Shown: one piece after another, positions 27,145 through 35,554 of the stretch
Position numbering within the stretch: the stretch's first letter is position 1
How the letters are laid out: each line of letters opens with the position of its first letter
From: Bacillota bacterium
Lineage (GTDB): Bacteria > Bacillota > Clostridia > Acetivibrionales > Acetivibrionaceae
Assembly (NCBI GenBank): GCA_023398495.1
Contig: JAEWSG010000226.1
Span: forward strand, 62,001-126,000
DNA length: 64,000 bases
Direction of reading: 5' to 3'
The notes under the pieces: model-generated
What the model saw: the letters and a program-made list of their open reading frames with translations, nothing else
Database searches by the model: none
Told to the model about the DNA's origin: nothing
Program-made: the position numbers and the translations under genes

Positions 27145-28371
27145 ATGGAAAATCGGAACTCTGTTTTTATAGCGATGAATGGAGGATTTGGTCCCTTAGC
27201 ACAGGTAATGCCTTTAGTTGATGAACTCAAAAAACACGGTATTGATATTATATTTTATAACTATAGGGCAGCTGCAGAATTGGTAAAAGAGATGGGGTTT
27301 ACTCTTTTTGAACCTCCTGAGGAGGTTATAAAACCAGTAAAAATAAATCCAAATGGCCCAGAGTGGTGGAATGCAGATTATCTATGCAGCAAATATGGTT
27401 TTCTTGACTATGAATATACCAAGTATATGGTAAAAGTGTTTGCTGATGCAATGTTATACTACAAGCCCAAAGCTGTGATATCAGTTATGTATCCGGTGGC
27501 AACCATTGCTGCAAAGATACTGGGACTGCCACTTTGCAGTGTTACTCAGGCCTGTTTGCATCCAAAGGGCAAAGGTGGTCGTACAACCTGGTGGAAGGAG
27601 TTACCTGAAAACCTTGATAGGACAAGTCCGGTGGTAAACCGTATTCTGAGTGAACATGGGCTTCAGACCATTGAAAAAATGGAAGAGTTAAATGTATGTG
27701 ATTTAACTATTGTCCCAAGTATCCCGGAGTTTGATGTCATTGACAGCTGCGATGTTTTATACACGGGACTTATGTATTGGCAAGGACCCAAGGAGATATT
27801 AGGGACTACATTTGAGGTTGAAAGAAAGAATCCATACCTCATCTATGCCTATACCGGTCATATGTCTAATTCTAATGGAAGGGGTACAGGGATCATTCTT
27901 CTTGAAATGATATTAAAAGCGTTTAATAATACCGAGTTTGATGTGGTTGTTTCCACTGGTACAGGACAAGGCGGGGAAATACCTGAGGACTTAAAAACTG
28001 CTGATAATATTACAATCACACAATGGGTTTCAGTCAATGATTTTATACCAAAGTGCGATATCATTATTCATCATGGTGGACATGGTTCCTGCCTACAGGG
28101 ACTGGGTCACGGAGTTCCATCCATTGTAATGCCAACTATGGACGAGAGGGAATATAATGCAAGGCAGTTGGTTGAAATGGGCGTAGGTGACTTCATTCAC
28201 CCAGATGAGATTACTCCACAATCTCTCTTGCAAAAGGCAAGAGAAATTGTAGCAAACAGGGAAATGAAGGATAAAGCAACCCGTTTGGCTCAAGAAATAC
28301 GAAACAGCAATATTGATGGAGTAAAGGAAGCTGCCCGACGCATATTGGAAATGATTCAAAAAGCTGACTAA
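27145..28371 (+). CDS. UGT/MGT-family (GT1) glycosyltransferase
   Basis: The 408-residue protein starts at ATG after AAGGAGGTG. It has the GT-B fold signatures of macrolide/UDP-glycosyltransferases: an N-terminal FIAMNGGFGPLAQVMPLVDELKKHG acceptor region and the donor-binding IIIHHGGHGSCLQGLGHGVPSIVMPTMDEREYNARQL region near residues 310-350. The conserved HHGG and the D-E-R-E stretch match the family. These enzymes add a sugar to a hydroxyl or amino group of small molecules such as phenols, which would suit an aminohydroxybenzoate-derived product. It follows the exporter ATPase by 22 bases. Confidence 0.87.
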   Translation: MENRNSVFIAMNGGFGPLAQVMPLVDELKKHGIDIIFYNYRAAAELVKEMGFTLFEPPEEVIKPVKINPNGPEWWNADYLCSKYGFLDYEYTKYMVKVFADAMLYYKPKAVISVMYPVATIAAKILGLPLCSVTQACLHPKGKGGRTTWWKELPENLDRTSPVVNRILSEHGLQTIEKMEELNVCDLTIVPSIPEFDVIDSCDVLYTGLMYWQGPKEILGTTFEVERKNPYLIYAYTGHMSNSNGRGTGIILLEMILKAFNNTEFDVVVSTGTGQGGEIPEDLKTADNITITQWVSVNDFIPKCDIIIHHGGHGSCLQGLGHGVPSIVMPTMDEREYNARQLVEMGVGDFIHPDEITPQSLLQKAREIVANREMKDKATRLAQEIRNSNIDGVKEAARRILEMIQKAD

Positions 28372-28395
28372 CTTAATGTAGGGGGGAAAAGACCA

Positions 28396-29253
28396 ATGAA
28401 AGATTTAAGGTTAAGAAGATTGATTAATCATAAGACTGGCAAGCTTTTGATTACTCCTTTAGACCATGGGGTTACATTAGGTCCGATATGTGGAATTCAG
28501 GACATAAGATCAACAGTGAAGACCATGTCAAAAACCCAGGTCAATGCAGTGGTACTACATAAAGGGAATGTTGTTTACTGTGGCGATATTATATATAAGA
28601 GTGAAAGCTTGGCAGTCATTCTTCACTTAAGTGCTTCTGTGGGGTTTAGTCCGAACAATGATAGAAAGGTACTGGTGGCCTCTGTTGAAGAAGGTGCAAA
28701 ACTTGGAGTTGATGCTGTATCAGTTCATATTAACTTAGGAAATGAATTTGATTATCAAATGATTAACGATTTAGGTAAGGTTTCTGAAGAATGTCAAAAG
28801 TGGGGAATGCCTTTGTTGGCTATGATGTACCCCAGAGGAAAGAATATCGATGAAAGAGATTTAAACTGTAATATGGTAGCAGCCAGGGTTGCTATGGAGT
28901 TAGGTGCAGATATCGTCAAAGTTAATTATACTGGTGACAAGAAGTCCTTTGAGAAAATTGTAAATGGAGTAAATATACCAGTTGTAATTGCTGGAGGTAC
29001 ATTTGATGAAGACGGACATAAGTTTTTGAAAGATATCAAAGATGCGATGGATGTAGGTGCTGCTGGGGTGGCGATAGGCAGGAATGTTTTTCAGAGGAGT
29101 GATATGGTAAGATACATTAATGGGATTGATGCTATTGTAAATCAAGGTGCTGATTTGAAAGGTGCATTGCAGATAATGGAAGAGTATCGCTGGGCGGGGG
29201 CAAAGACTGTCGAAGCCACTGAAAAGGTTTCGCAGCTAGTCAAATCTATATAA
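28396..29253 (+). CDS. GriI-like / ADH synthase-like class I aldolase
   Basis: The 285-residue protein is a DeoC/LacD-type TIM-barrel aldolase of the 2-amino-3,7-dideoxy-D-threo-hept-6-ulosonate synthase family. Motifs are LITPLDHGVTLGP, VDAVSVHINLG, DIVKVNYTGD (the expected Schiff-base lysine is in VKVNY), PVVIAGG and GVAIGRNVFQ. In methanogens the family starts an alternative shikimate route. In Streptomyces, GriI of grixazone biosynthesis joins aspartate semialdehyde to dihydroxyacetone phosphate. The next gene encodes the matching DHQ synthase II family partner, so the pair probably makes 3-amino-4-hydroxybenzoate here. True dehydroquinate synthesis is the alternative. The ribosome site is GGGGGGA. 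Confidence 0.85.
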   Translation: MKDLRLRRLINHKTGKLLITPLDHGVTLGPICGIQDIRSTVKTMSKTQVNAVVLHKGNVVYCGDIIYKSESLAVILHLSASVGFSPNNDRKVLVASVEEGAKLGVDAVSVHINLGNEFDYQMINDLGKVSEECQKWGMPLLAMMYPRGKNIDERDLNCNMVAARVAMELGADIVKVNYTGDKKSFEKIVNGVNIPVVIAGGTFDEDGHKFLKDIKDAMDVGAAGVAIGRNVFQRSDMVRYINGIDAIVNQGADLKGALQIMEEYRWAGAKTVEATEKVSQLVKSI

Positions 29254-29318
29254 ACTACCTGCTTGAAAAGAAAACTAATATCAACTGAAATATATTATCA
29301 GGAGGGAGACTAAATTGT

Positions 29319-30452
29319 ATGAAAAGTAATAAAACACTTTGGTATGAAGTTAATGAAGATTGTAATGTTGAAGTTTTGGATAAGGTGTGTCAGCTTGAGT
29401 ATGATGTTGTTTTTGTAGCTTCAAAAAATCTCTTAGTACTTGAGAATATTAAGCTTCCCCAAAGGATGAGGTTAGCGTTACTTGCCTCATCGCAGAAGGA
29501 AATTGATGAGATAAAGAGTAAAAAGGAGATTTGGAAAAAAATTGATTATGTTATTGCTGACAGTATCTCTCTTTTTGAAGAGATGAGGGGGACAGTGGAG
29601 CAAAAAACCGGTCTTCTAATAGATGTAAAGGATAAGTCTACATTGGATAAGGCAGTGGATTTGGTAAAAAGACACCTTGACATAGTCATTATAGAATTTA
29701 AAGATCCAACCAATATTCCTTTGGAGTTAATTCTTGCAACAACGCAGAAGTCAGACTGTAGAATTATAAAAAAAGTAAAGAATAGAAGAGATGGAGAAGT
29801 TAGTCTTATGACCATGGAGTCAGGGGCAGATGGAATTTTGTTCTCTTCAAACCACATTGGAGAGATTGTTGATATGGTAGAAGTTATAAGGAATTCTAAT
29901 AAGTACAAGTTTATATTGCAGGAGGCTGTAGTGACAAAGATTAAGCCTTCAGGTATAGGAAGCAGAGTTTGCATTGATACAACCTCGGAATTGACACAAG
30001 ATGAAGGAATGATTTTAGGATCAACTTCTAGCGGAGGTCTTATGACCTGCAGTGAAACTCATTTTCTTCCTTATATGAACTTAAGAACTTTTAGAGTTAA
30101 CGCTGGGGGAATACATTTGTATGTATGGGGGCCTAATGAACAGGCAGTTTACCTATCGGACTTAAAGTCAGGAGATAAAATATATGTAGTCAATTCCTCA
30201 GGAGATGCCAGAGTTGTCACTGTGGGAAGACTAAAAATTGAATCTAGACCGCTTCTTTTAATTGAGTGTGAAATTGGCGGGGTGAAGATTAATACATTCA
30301 TACAGGATGACTGGCATGTTAGGATGTTTGGTTCGAAAGGCGAAATAAGACCTTCAAGTGAGATTAAGGTGGGAGACAAACTTCTAGGCTTTTTAGATAA
30401 GCCGGGAAGGCATGTGGGACTAAGAATAGAAGAAAGTATCAAGGAAGTATAA
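29319..30452 (+). CDS. GriH-like / 3-dehydroquinate synthase II family protein
   Basis: The 377-residue protein matches the DHQ synthase II family of archaea and of Streptomyces GriH. The N-terminal half is weakly conserved. The C-terminal half has GSRVCIDTTSELTQDEGMILG, SSGGLMTCSETHFLPYMNLR, FRVNAGGIHLYVWGP and RPLLLIECEIGG. In grixazone biosynthesis GriH converts the GriI product, without oxygen, into 3-amino-4-hydroxybenzoic acid. The aldolase gene lies just upstream (65 bases) with no other shikimate gene nearby, favouring a dedicated aryl-precursor role over primary metabolism. AGGAGGGAG precedes the start with a slightly long spacer. Confidence 0.84.
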   Translation: MKSNKTLWYEVNEDCNVEVLDKVCQLEYDVVFVASKNLLVLENIKLPQRMRLALLASSQKEIDEIKSKKEIWKKIDYVIADSISLFEEMRGTVEQKTGLLIDVKDKSTLDKAVDLVKRHLDIVIIEFKDPTNIPLELILATTQKSDCRIIKKVKNRRDGEVSLMTMESGADGILFSSNHIGEIVDMVEVIRNSNKYKFILQEAVVTKIKPSGIGSRVCIDTTSELTQDEGMILGSTSSGGLMTCSETHFLPYMNLRTFRVNAGGIHLYVWGPNEQAVYLSDLKSGDKIYVVNSSGDARVVTVGRLKIESRPLLLIECEIGGVKINTFIQDDWHVRMFGSKGEIRPSSEIKVGDKLLGFLDKPGRHVGLRIEESIKEV

Positions 30453-30478
30453 TCCAAAGGGGGAGGTGTAGAAAACAT

Positions 30479-31558
30479 ATGGATAATCCTCTAATTAGTA
30501 TCATCATGCCAACGTATAACAGAATTCAAACCCTTCCGGCTAGTATAAGTTCAGTTTTGCAGCAGACCTATACTAACTGGGAACTGATTGTGGTAGATGA
30601 TAGAAGTACGGATGACACGAAAGCACTTATCAGTGATTATGAAAAAAAGGATCCAAGAATAAGATATCTCTATAATATACGAAAAAAGGGACCAGCTGCG
30701 GCAAGAAATTTAGGTATCGAGAATAGCCGTGGTGAATATCTTGCCTTTTTGGATTCTGACGATGAATGGTTTTCGCACCATTTGGAAGACAGCATAAATG
30801 CACTCAGGGATGAAGGTGTCAATGTTTGCTTTTCTCTATGGATTGAGAGAAATAATAAAACCGGTGAGGAGTATAAAGTTCTTGAAGCTGAGGGTGCTAA
30901 AGAAGTATTGGACGATGTGATTCGGGAATTTGGCTTGTCTGAAAGAAATAACCGCATCGTATTTCCTTCTCCTCAGTTTTATGAGGTCAAGTGTTTAAAG
31001 ACTGTACATGTTTGCCACATCAATACAATGCTCATTAATAAAGAGGTTATTAGAAAAGTTGGATTATTAAATGAAAAGATATTGGCTAGTGAAGACACCG
31101 ATTTTATGTATCGGATTTTTTACGAATTCCCATTTTGTTTGATAAAGAACTACCATTTTATTTATAATCAGGGGGAAGACAATATCCATAATTTTATTGA
31201 TAGGCATATGTTGGACCTGGATAAAATAATAAACCATACCGAGTGGGTAAGAAAGCTGACTTTTTGTGGCATATATAAATGTGAGATGTTACGCACTAGA
31301 CAAGAGTTTATTAAAAAGTCACCGAAAATAAAAAAGAAAGATTTATGTATTCAAAAATGCAACTCTAAGATAGAGGCCAAGTTTTTTACTCTCGGTTTCA
31401 TCAATAAAAACGTTAGTAGGAGTAAAGCACTATATTATTTAATGAAATCAATGAGATTCAAAATGAACATAAGAAAGTTTAAACTATTAGTCAATATTCT
31501 TTTTCCGTTTATATACAAGGATCAAGGGATAATACTTGATGACCTATGGTTAAACTGA
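30479..31558 (+). CDS. Family 2 glycosyltransferase
   Basis: The 359-residue protein starts at ATG after GGGGGAGGTG. The first 100 residues are a typical GT-A family 2 domain: SIIMPTYNRIQTLPASISSVL, ELIVVDDRSTDDT, GPAAARNLGIENSRGEYLAFLDSDDEW, where DSDD is the metal/nucleotide-sugar motif. An ED motif for the catalytic base is seen in LASEDTDFMYR. The C-terminal third is basic and of unknown function. It is the last gene of the plus-strand cluster; a terminator follows at 31648. It probably adds a second sugar to the product or to a carrier. Confidence 0.85.
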   Translation: MDNPLISIIMPTYNRIQTLPASISSVLQQTYTNWELIVVDDRSTDDTKALISDYEKKDPRIRYLYNIRKKGPAAARNLGIENSRGEYLAFLDSDDEWFSHHLEDSINALRDEGVNVCFSLWIERNNKTGEEYKVLEAEGAKEVLDDVIREFGLSERNNRIVFPSPQFYEVKCLKTVHVCHINTMLINKEVIRKVGLLNEKILASEDTDFMYRIFYEFPFCLIKNYHFIYNQGEDNIHNFIDRHMLDLDKIINHTEWVRKLTFCGIYKCEMLRTRQEFIKKSPKIKKKDLCIQKCNSKIEAKFFTLGFINKNVSRSKALYYLMKSMRFKMNIRKFKLLVNILFPFIYKDQGIILDDLWLN

Positions 31559-31883
31559 TTTGCTTTCCTGCTCTAAAAAGGTGGAATGCGTTCAACGAAG
31601 CCGAACTGATGCATACTACAAGGAAACAGAGAGATTAATTTACATATGGCACTTTAAATAGTGCCTGTATTGTTTTTTGTTGTAAAAAGTCAGGGTGTTC
31701 TTTTATATGAAGGGGATATAAACAAGGAAATCGTTTCTTCGAAATTTGTTTCTAAATATAAGAGGGCATCTCATTGTGGAGAAGCCCCCGTATTCTCTTC
31801 ATTTTTGACAGTAGCAATAATTATTGGTGAGTACGCAATTTGTTCTGGTATTAATACTTTGCAGATGAATGTATTTATTATTG
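31559..31883. other. Intergenic region between cluster end and convergent aminopeptidase gene
   Basis: It holds the terminator at 31648-31680. The 84-codon open frame at 31661-31915 starts inside that terminator and runs into the opposite-strand aminopeptidase gene, so I do not accept it as a gene. Nothing else is recognised. Confidence 0.6.
31648..31680 (+). terminator. Rho-independent terminator of the biosynthetic cluster
   Basis: GGCACT (31648-31653) pairs with AGTGCC (31660-31665), followed after a few bases by TTGTTTTTTG. It lies 90 bases after the last cluster gene. Confidence 0.7.
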
Positions 31884-32999
31884 TTAAATCAGGTTTTCAG
31901 GGTTCAGGCATTTGAGCTCATCGGTGACAAAAAGGCCGTCTTTCCGGATAAGAACATCATCAAACCATATTTCTCCTCCGCCATACTCAGGTCTTTGTAT
32001 CAATACAAGATCCCAGTGGACAGCAGAATTATTGCCGTTATTGCATTCATCGTAACAGCTTCCAGGAGTGAAATGAATGCTTCCTTTTATTTTTTCATCA
32101 AAGAGAGTATCTTTCATAGGAGTTTCAATGTAAGGATTTACTCCGATAGCAAACTCACCTACATATCTTGCACCTTCGTCGGTGTCAAATATCTGATTTA
32201 TTCTTTGGGTGTCATTTGCAGTAGCGTTTACTATTTTTCCATCCTTAAACTCCAGACGGATATTTTCATAAGTAACGCCTTGGTAGACTGCGGGGGTGTT
32301 ATAGGTTATAAAACCATTTACAGAATTTTTTACCGGAGCTGTAAAGACTTCGCCGTCTGGTATATTGATTTTTCCGTCACATTTTATTGCAGGAAGCCCT
32401 TTGATTGAAAAAGTCAGATCAGTGTCCTTTGCTACCAAGCGGACTTTGTCGGTGTTTTCCATAACTTTTACAAGATTGTCCATTGCCTTTGACATTTTCG
32501 AATAGTCAAGGTTGCAAACTTTGAAATAAAAGTCTTCAAAGGACTCGGTGGACATATTTGCAAGTTGTGCCATAGAGCTATTTGGATACCTTAAAATACA
32601 CCATTTTGTGTGCTTTACCCGGATGTCTGAATGAACGGGCTTAGAAAAGTGTTCCATATATAATTTCATTTTATTTTGTGGTACTGACCCAAGTTCACTG
32701 ACATTCAGAGATGCCCTTATTCCTATATATGCCTTCATTTCCTTCATGCGGGCCATTTCATAGGAGGCCATTCTCTTTATCTGATCTTCGGTACACTCAC
32801 TTAACAGTACTCTTAAAAGTTCGTTGTTTTTTATTGTAAGAAAAGGAATTCCACCTGCTTCGTAAGAGTGTTTGACCAGCTCTTTTCCAAGATCATAACA
32901 ATCCCCTATGCACTCTATGAGGATATTTTCGCCGGGTTTTAACTCTAGTGAATAATTAATTAAATTATGAGCCAGTTGTGTTATGCGAGAGTCTTTCAT
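31884..32999 (-). CDS. M29-family metallo-aminopeptidase (AmpS/PepS-like)
   Basis: The 371-residue cytoplasmic protein matches family M29 (thermophilic aminopeptidases), which release N-terminal residues using two metal ions. Visible family regions are LKPGENILIECIGDCYDLGKELVKHSYEAGG at the N-terminus, the central KDTDLTFSIKGL, and the C-terminal metal region with EFAIGVNP, IHFTPGSCYDE and HWDLVLI. Its start overlaps the end of the oligopeptidase gene by four bases, so the two peptidases are translated as a unit for peptide breakdown. Length is normal for the family (370-410). Confidence 0.88.
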   Translation of the reverse strand: MKDSRITQLAHNLINYSLELKPGENILIECIGDCYDLGKELVKHSYEAGGIPFLTIKNNELLRVLLSECTEDQIKRMASYEMARMKEMKAYIGIRASLNVSELGSVPQNKMKLYMEHFSKPVHSDIRVKHTKWCILRYPNSSMAQLANMSTESFEDFYFKVCNLDYSKMSKAMDNLVKVMENTDKVRLVAKDTDLTFSIKGLPAIKCDGKINIPDGEVFTAPVKNSVNGFITYNTPAVYQGVTYENIRLEFKDGKIVNATANDTQRINQIFDTDEGARYVGEFAIGVNPYIETPMKDTLFDEKIKGSIHFTPGSCYDECNNGNNSAVHWDLVLIQRPEYGGGEIWFDDVLIRKDGLFVTDELKCLNPENLI

Positions 33000-34804
33000 A
33001 TCAATGCCTCCAATTCGTTCAATATTTTTTCAAAAACATTTAAAGCATCTTGTACAGGTTTTGGAGTATACAGGTCAACTCCGGCTTTCTTAAGAAGGTC
33101 CAAAGGATAATCGGAACTACCTCCCTTTAAAAAATCTTTGTAGCGATCAATAGCAGGCTGACCGTTGTTAAGTATCATATCCGATATTGCAACAGCAGAT
33201 GAGAAGCCGGTTGCATACTTGTAAACATAGAAACTTGTATAGAAATGAGGTATCCGTGCCCATTCCATTTTAATTTCATCATCCACACTGACCTCTGCTT
33301 CAAAGTATTTTTTGTTAAGATCAAGGTATACATTGCTCAATATATCAGCAGTAAGCGCCTCGCCTTCCTGAAGCATTGCATGAGTTTTCTTCTCGAATTC
33401 TGCAAACATAACCTGCCTGAATATTGTGCCTCTGAATTGTTCAAGGTAATGGTTCAGAAGGTATGCTTTTTCTGCATTGTTGCTTGTATTCTTGAGTAAA
33501 TATTCCATTACCAATGACTCGTTTACAGTTGATGCTACCTCTGCGACAAATATTTTGTACTCCGAATACACATAGGGTTGAGTTTTGTTGGTATAGTATG
33601 AATGTAGTGCATGCCCCATTTCGTGGGCAATTGTGAAGACATCGTTTATTGTACCCTGATAGTTTAGAAGAACATAGGGATGGGATTTATATGCCCCCCA
33701 CGAGTATGCACCGCTGGTTTTGCCCTGATTTTCATAAACATCAATCCAGCCTGAGTTGAAACCTTCCTTGAGAAAGCTTATATATTCTTCACCCATAGGG
33801 GAGAGCCCTTGTTCAACCATATTAAGGGCCTCTTCATAAGGAATATTCTTTTTTTGTTCTTCAACTATAGGAACATACAAGTCATACATATGCAGCTCAT
33901 CTAATTTTAAGGCTTTCTTACGAAGTTTGAGATACCTGTGCAACAGTGGCAAATTTTTATTTATTGTATCTATAAGGTTGTCATATACCTCTTGACTAAT
34001 ATTATCTGCATCAAGGGAGGCTTCTAAGGATGATTTGTACTTACCTGCGGCAGAATAAAATTTGTTTGCCTTTATATTGCCTGTTAAAGATGAAGCAAGG
34101 GTATTTCTGAATTTGCCATAAGTGTCATAAAGGGCAGTGAATGCATCTTTACGTACTCTTCTGTCTTTGCTTTCAAGAAACTTGGTATACCTACCTTTTG
34201 TCAGTTCTACATCTTCGCCGTTTTCATCCTTTATAAACGGGAATTTCAAGTCTGCGTTATTGAACATGGTGAATATGTCGCGGGCAGATCCTGCCATTTC
34301 CGATGAAAGAGCTAAAAGTTCTTCTTCCTTTTCGGATAGAATATGATCTTTTTGCCGAAGTATTTCGTTAAAAAATTGTCTGTAAATTTTAAGACCATCA
34401 CATTGACTTATGAAATCTTCTAATTTGTCCTTTGAGATGGAAGTGATTTCTGGAACTATAAAGGAAACAGAAGCATAGACTTCTGTTGAAAGCGTCGAGG
34501 CTCTATCTGCAAGTGCTTGATATGTTGGATTTCCGTTGTCTTCATCTCTTTTCATTCTTGCATATACATAGACCAAATCATTTAAGGACATCATTTCATT
34601 GCTAATTTTCAGGCATTCTAAAAGTGTTTCGGGGTTCTGGCTTAAGGTTCCCTTGAATTTAACAATTTGTTGAATGAATTGCTTTACCGCCTTTAAATCA
34701 GTTTCCCAATTATCTATGGACGGGTACATATCTTCTAAATTCCATTTGTATTTGTCATCGATCTCATCTCTTTTAGGTAAAGCCATTGTTTTGGTTTCTG
34801 ACAT
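32996..34804 (-). CDS. pepF: Oligoendopeptidase F (M3 family)
   Basis: The 602-residue protein has the M3 zinc site HEMGHALH (HExxH) with the downstream EVASTVNE glutamate, and N-terminal sequence KWNLEDMYPSIDNWE typical of PepF. It cuts oligopeptides of about 7-20 residues in the cytoplasm. The start is an ATG with GGAGGC upstream on the minus strand. It forms an operon with the aminopeptidase that follows, consistent with recycling of peptides. Length and motifs are standard for the family. Confidence 0.93.
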   Translation of the reverse strand: MSETKTMALPKRDEIDDKYKWNLEDMYPSIDNWETDLKAVKQFIQQIVKFKGTLSQNPETLLECLKISNEMMSLNDLVYVYARMKRDEDNGNPTYQALADRASTLSTEVYASVSFIVPEITSISKDKLEDFISQCDGLKIYRQFFNEILRQKDHILSEKEEELLALSSEMAGSARDIFTMFNNADLKFPFIKDENGEDVELTKGRYTKFLESKDRRVRKDAFTALYDTYGKFRNTLASSLTGNIKANKFYSAAGKYKSSLEASLDADNISQEVYDNLIDTINKNLPLLHRYLKLRKKALKLDELHMYDLYVPIVEEQKKNIPYEEALNMVEQGLSPMGEEYISFLKEGFNSGWIDVYENQGKTSGAYSWGAYKSHPYVLLNYQGTINDVFTIAHEMGHALHSYYTNKTQPYVYSEYKIFVAEVASTVNESLVMEYLLKNTSNNAEKAYLLNHYLEQFRGTIFRQVMFAEFEKKTHAMLQEGEALTADILSNVYLDLNKKYFEAEVSVDDEIKMEWARIPHFYTSFYVYKYATGFSSAVAISDMILNNGQPAIDRYKDFLKGGSSDYPLDLLKKAGVDLYTPKPVQDALNVFEKILNELEALI

Positions 34805-34873
34805 ATTTATGCCTCCTTGAATTATATACTATTCTTCTTAAAAAAGTTTGTCTATCGCATTCAATATATATAA

Positions 34874-34916
34874 ATCGTGAAAATGATTTTACAATGACAA
34901 ATTAAATTTTCACGAT
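34874..34916. repeat. 11-bp inverted repeat within dispersed repeat copy B
   Basis: ATCGTGAAAAT at 34874-34884 is perfectly complementary to 34906-34916, with a 21-base loop. It lies in the leader between pepF and the MazG-like gene. It may form a hairpin in either transcript. Confidence 0.65.
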
Positions 34917-34951
34917 AATAAATCAAGGAAATTGAAGTGCGATGTAAAATC
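34896..34951 (-). repeat. Dispersed intergenic repeat, copy B
   Basis: The complement of this stretch matches 11037-11092 at 51 of 56 positions. It sits immediately downstream of the MazG-like gene (gene end 34962), in the opposite orientation to copy A. Confidence 0.8.
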
Positions 34952-34961
34952 TTTTTTGCAT

Positions 34962-35324
34962 TCAATATAGTTCATTATATTTGTTTGATATTCCTTTGCA
35001 TTTGGCAACAGGATATTTTTCTTCGTTTTTCTTTATTTTATTTAACATTGTTTGGTTAAGTTCAATACCAAGATCATTAGATAAAAGCAGGAGATAGGAA
35101 ATTGTATCTGCAATTTCTTCCTTGACTTTTTCCAAGTTTTCGTCTGATGCAAGGTAATTTTTTGTTTCTTCTTCATTTTTCCACTGAAAATGTTCCATGA
35201 GTTCTGCGGCTTCAATAGCAATGGATACAGCCAGGTTTTTTGGTGTATGGAACTTTGACCAGTCACGCTCAGACCTGAATTTAATTAGTTTTTCTAATGC
35301 TTCGGTCAAGTCTATTTTATTCAT
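34962..35324 (-). CDS. MazG-like nucleotide pyrophosphohydrolase
   Basis: The start is chosen at ATG 35324, nine bases from GGAGG; an upstream ATG at 35333 touches the ribosome site. The ~120-residue protein is a single MazG/RS21-C6 type all-helical domain: FRSERDWSKFHTPKNLAVSIAIEAAELMEHFQW and VKEEIADTISYLLLLSNDLGI. These contain the EExxE/ExxD acidic clusters that bind magnesium. Such enzymes hydrolyse dNTPs to the monophosphate and pyrophosphate and clean up damaged or excess nucleotides. The exact nucleotide is not determined. Confidence 0.88.
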   Translation of the reverse strand: MNKIDLTEALEKLIKFRSERDWSKFHTPKNLAVSIAIEAAELMEHFQWKNEEETKNYLASDENLEKVKEEIADTISYLLLLSNDLGIELNQTMLNKIKKNEEKYPVAKCKGISNKYNELY

Positions 35325-35405
35325 ACAAGTCATCCTCCAAACTTTTTCTCTTTACAATTATAACCTATGGTTCTATAATATCCAAGAATAATAGCTTATT
35401 ATAAC

Positions 35406-35456
35406 AAAAAAAGCAAAAAAAGAACAACCTGTTTGTATATATGTGTTCAGGTTGTT
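35406..35456 (-). terminator. Rho-independent terminator of the SLH protein gene
   Basis: Arms 35423-35431 and 35448-35456 (AACAACCTG/CAGGTTGTT) form the stem. On the minus strand the stem is followed by TTCTTTTTTTGCTTTTTTTG. It lies about 100 bases after the stop at 35555. Confidence 0.85.
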
Positions 35457-35554
35457 TTAAAAAGTTTATTAGGGGAGTTAAGTATTACATATAACAGTGT
35501 AAGCTTGTTAAAATATATAAAAATTATAAATGCAAAGTTATGTGTGACTACTCC

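Noticed and set aside
31661..31915. 84-codon frame after the biosynthetic cluster
   Set aside because: It begins inside the terminator tail and overlaps the aminopeptidase gene on the other strand.
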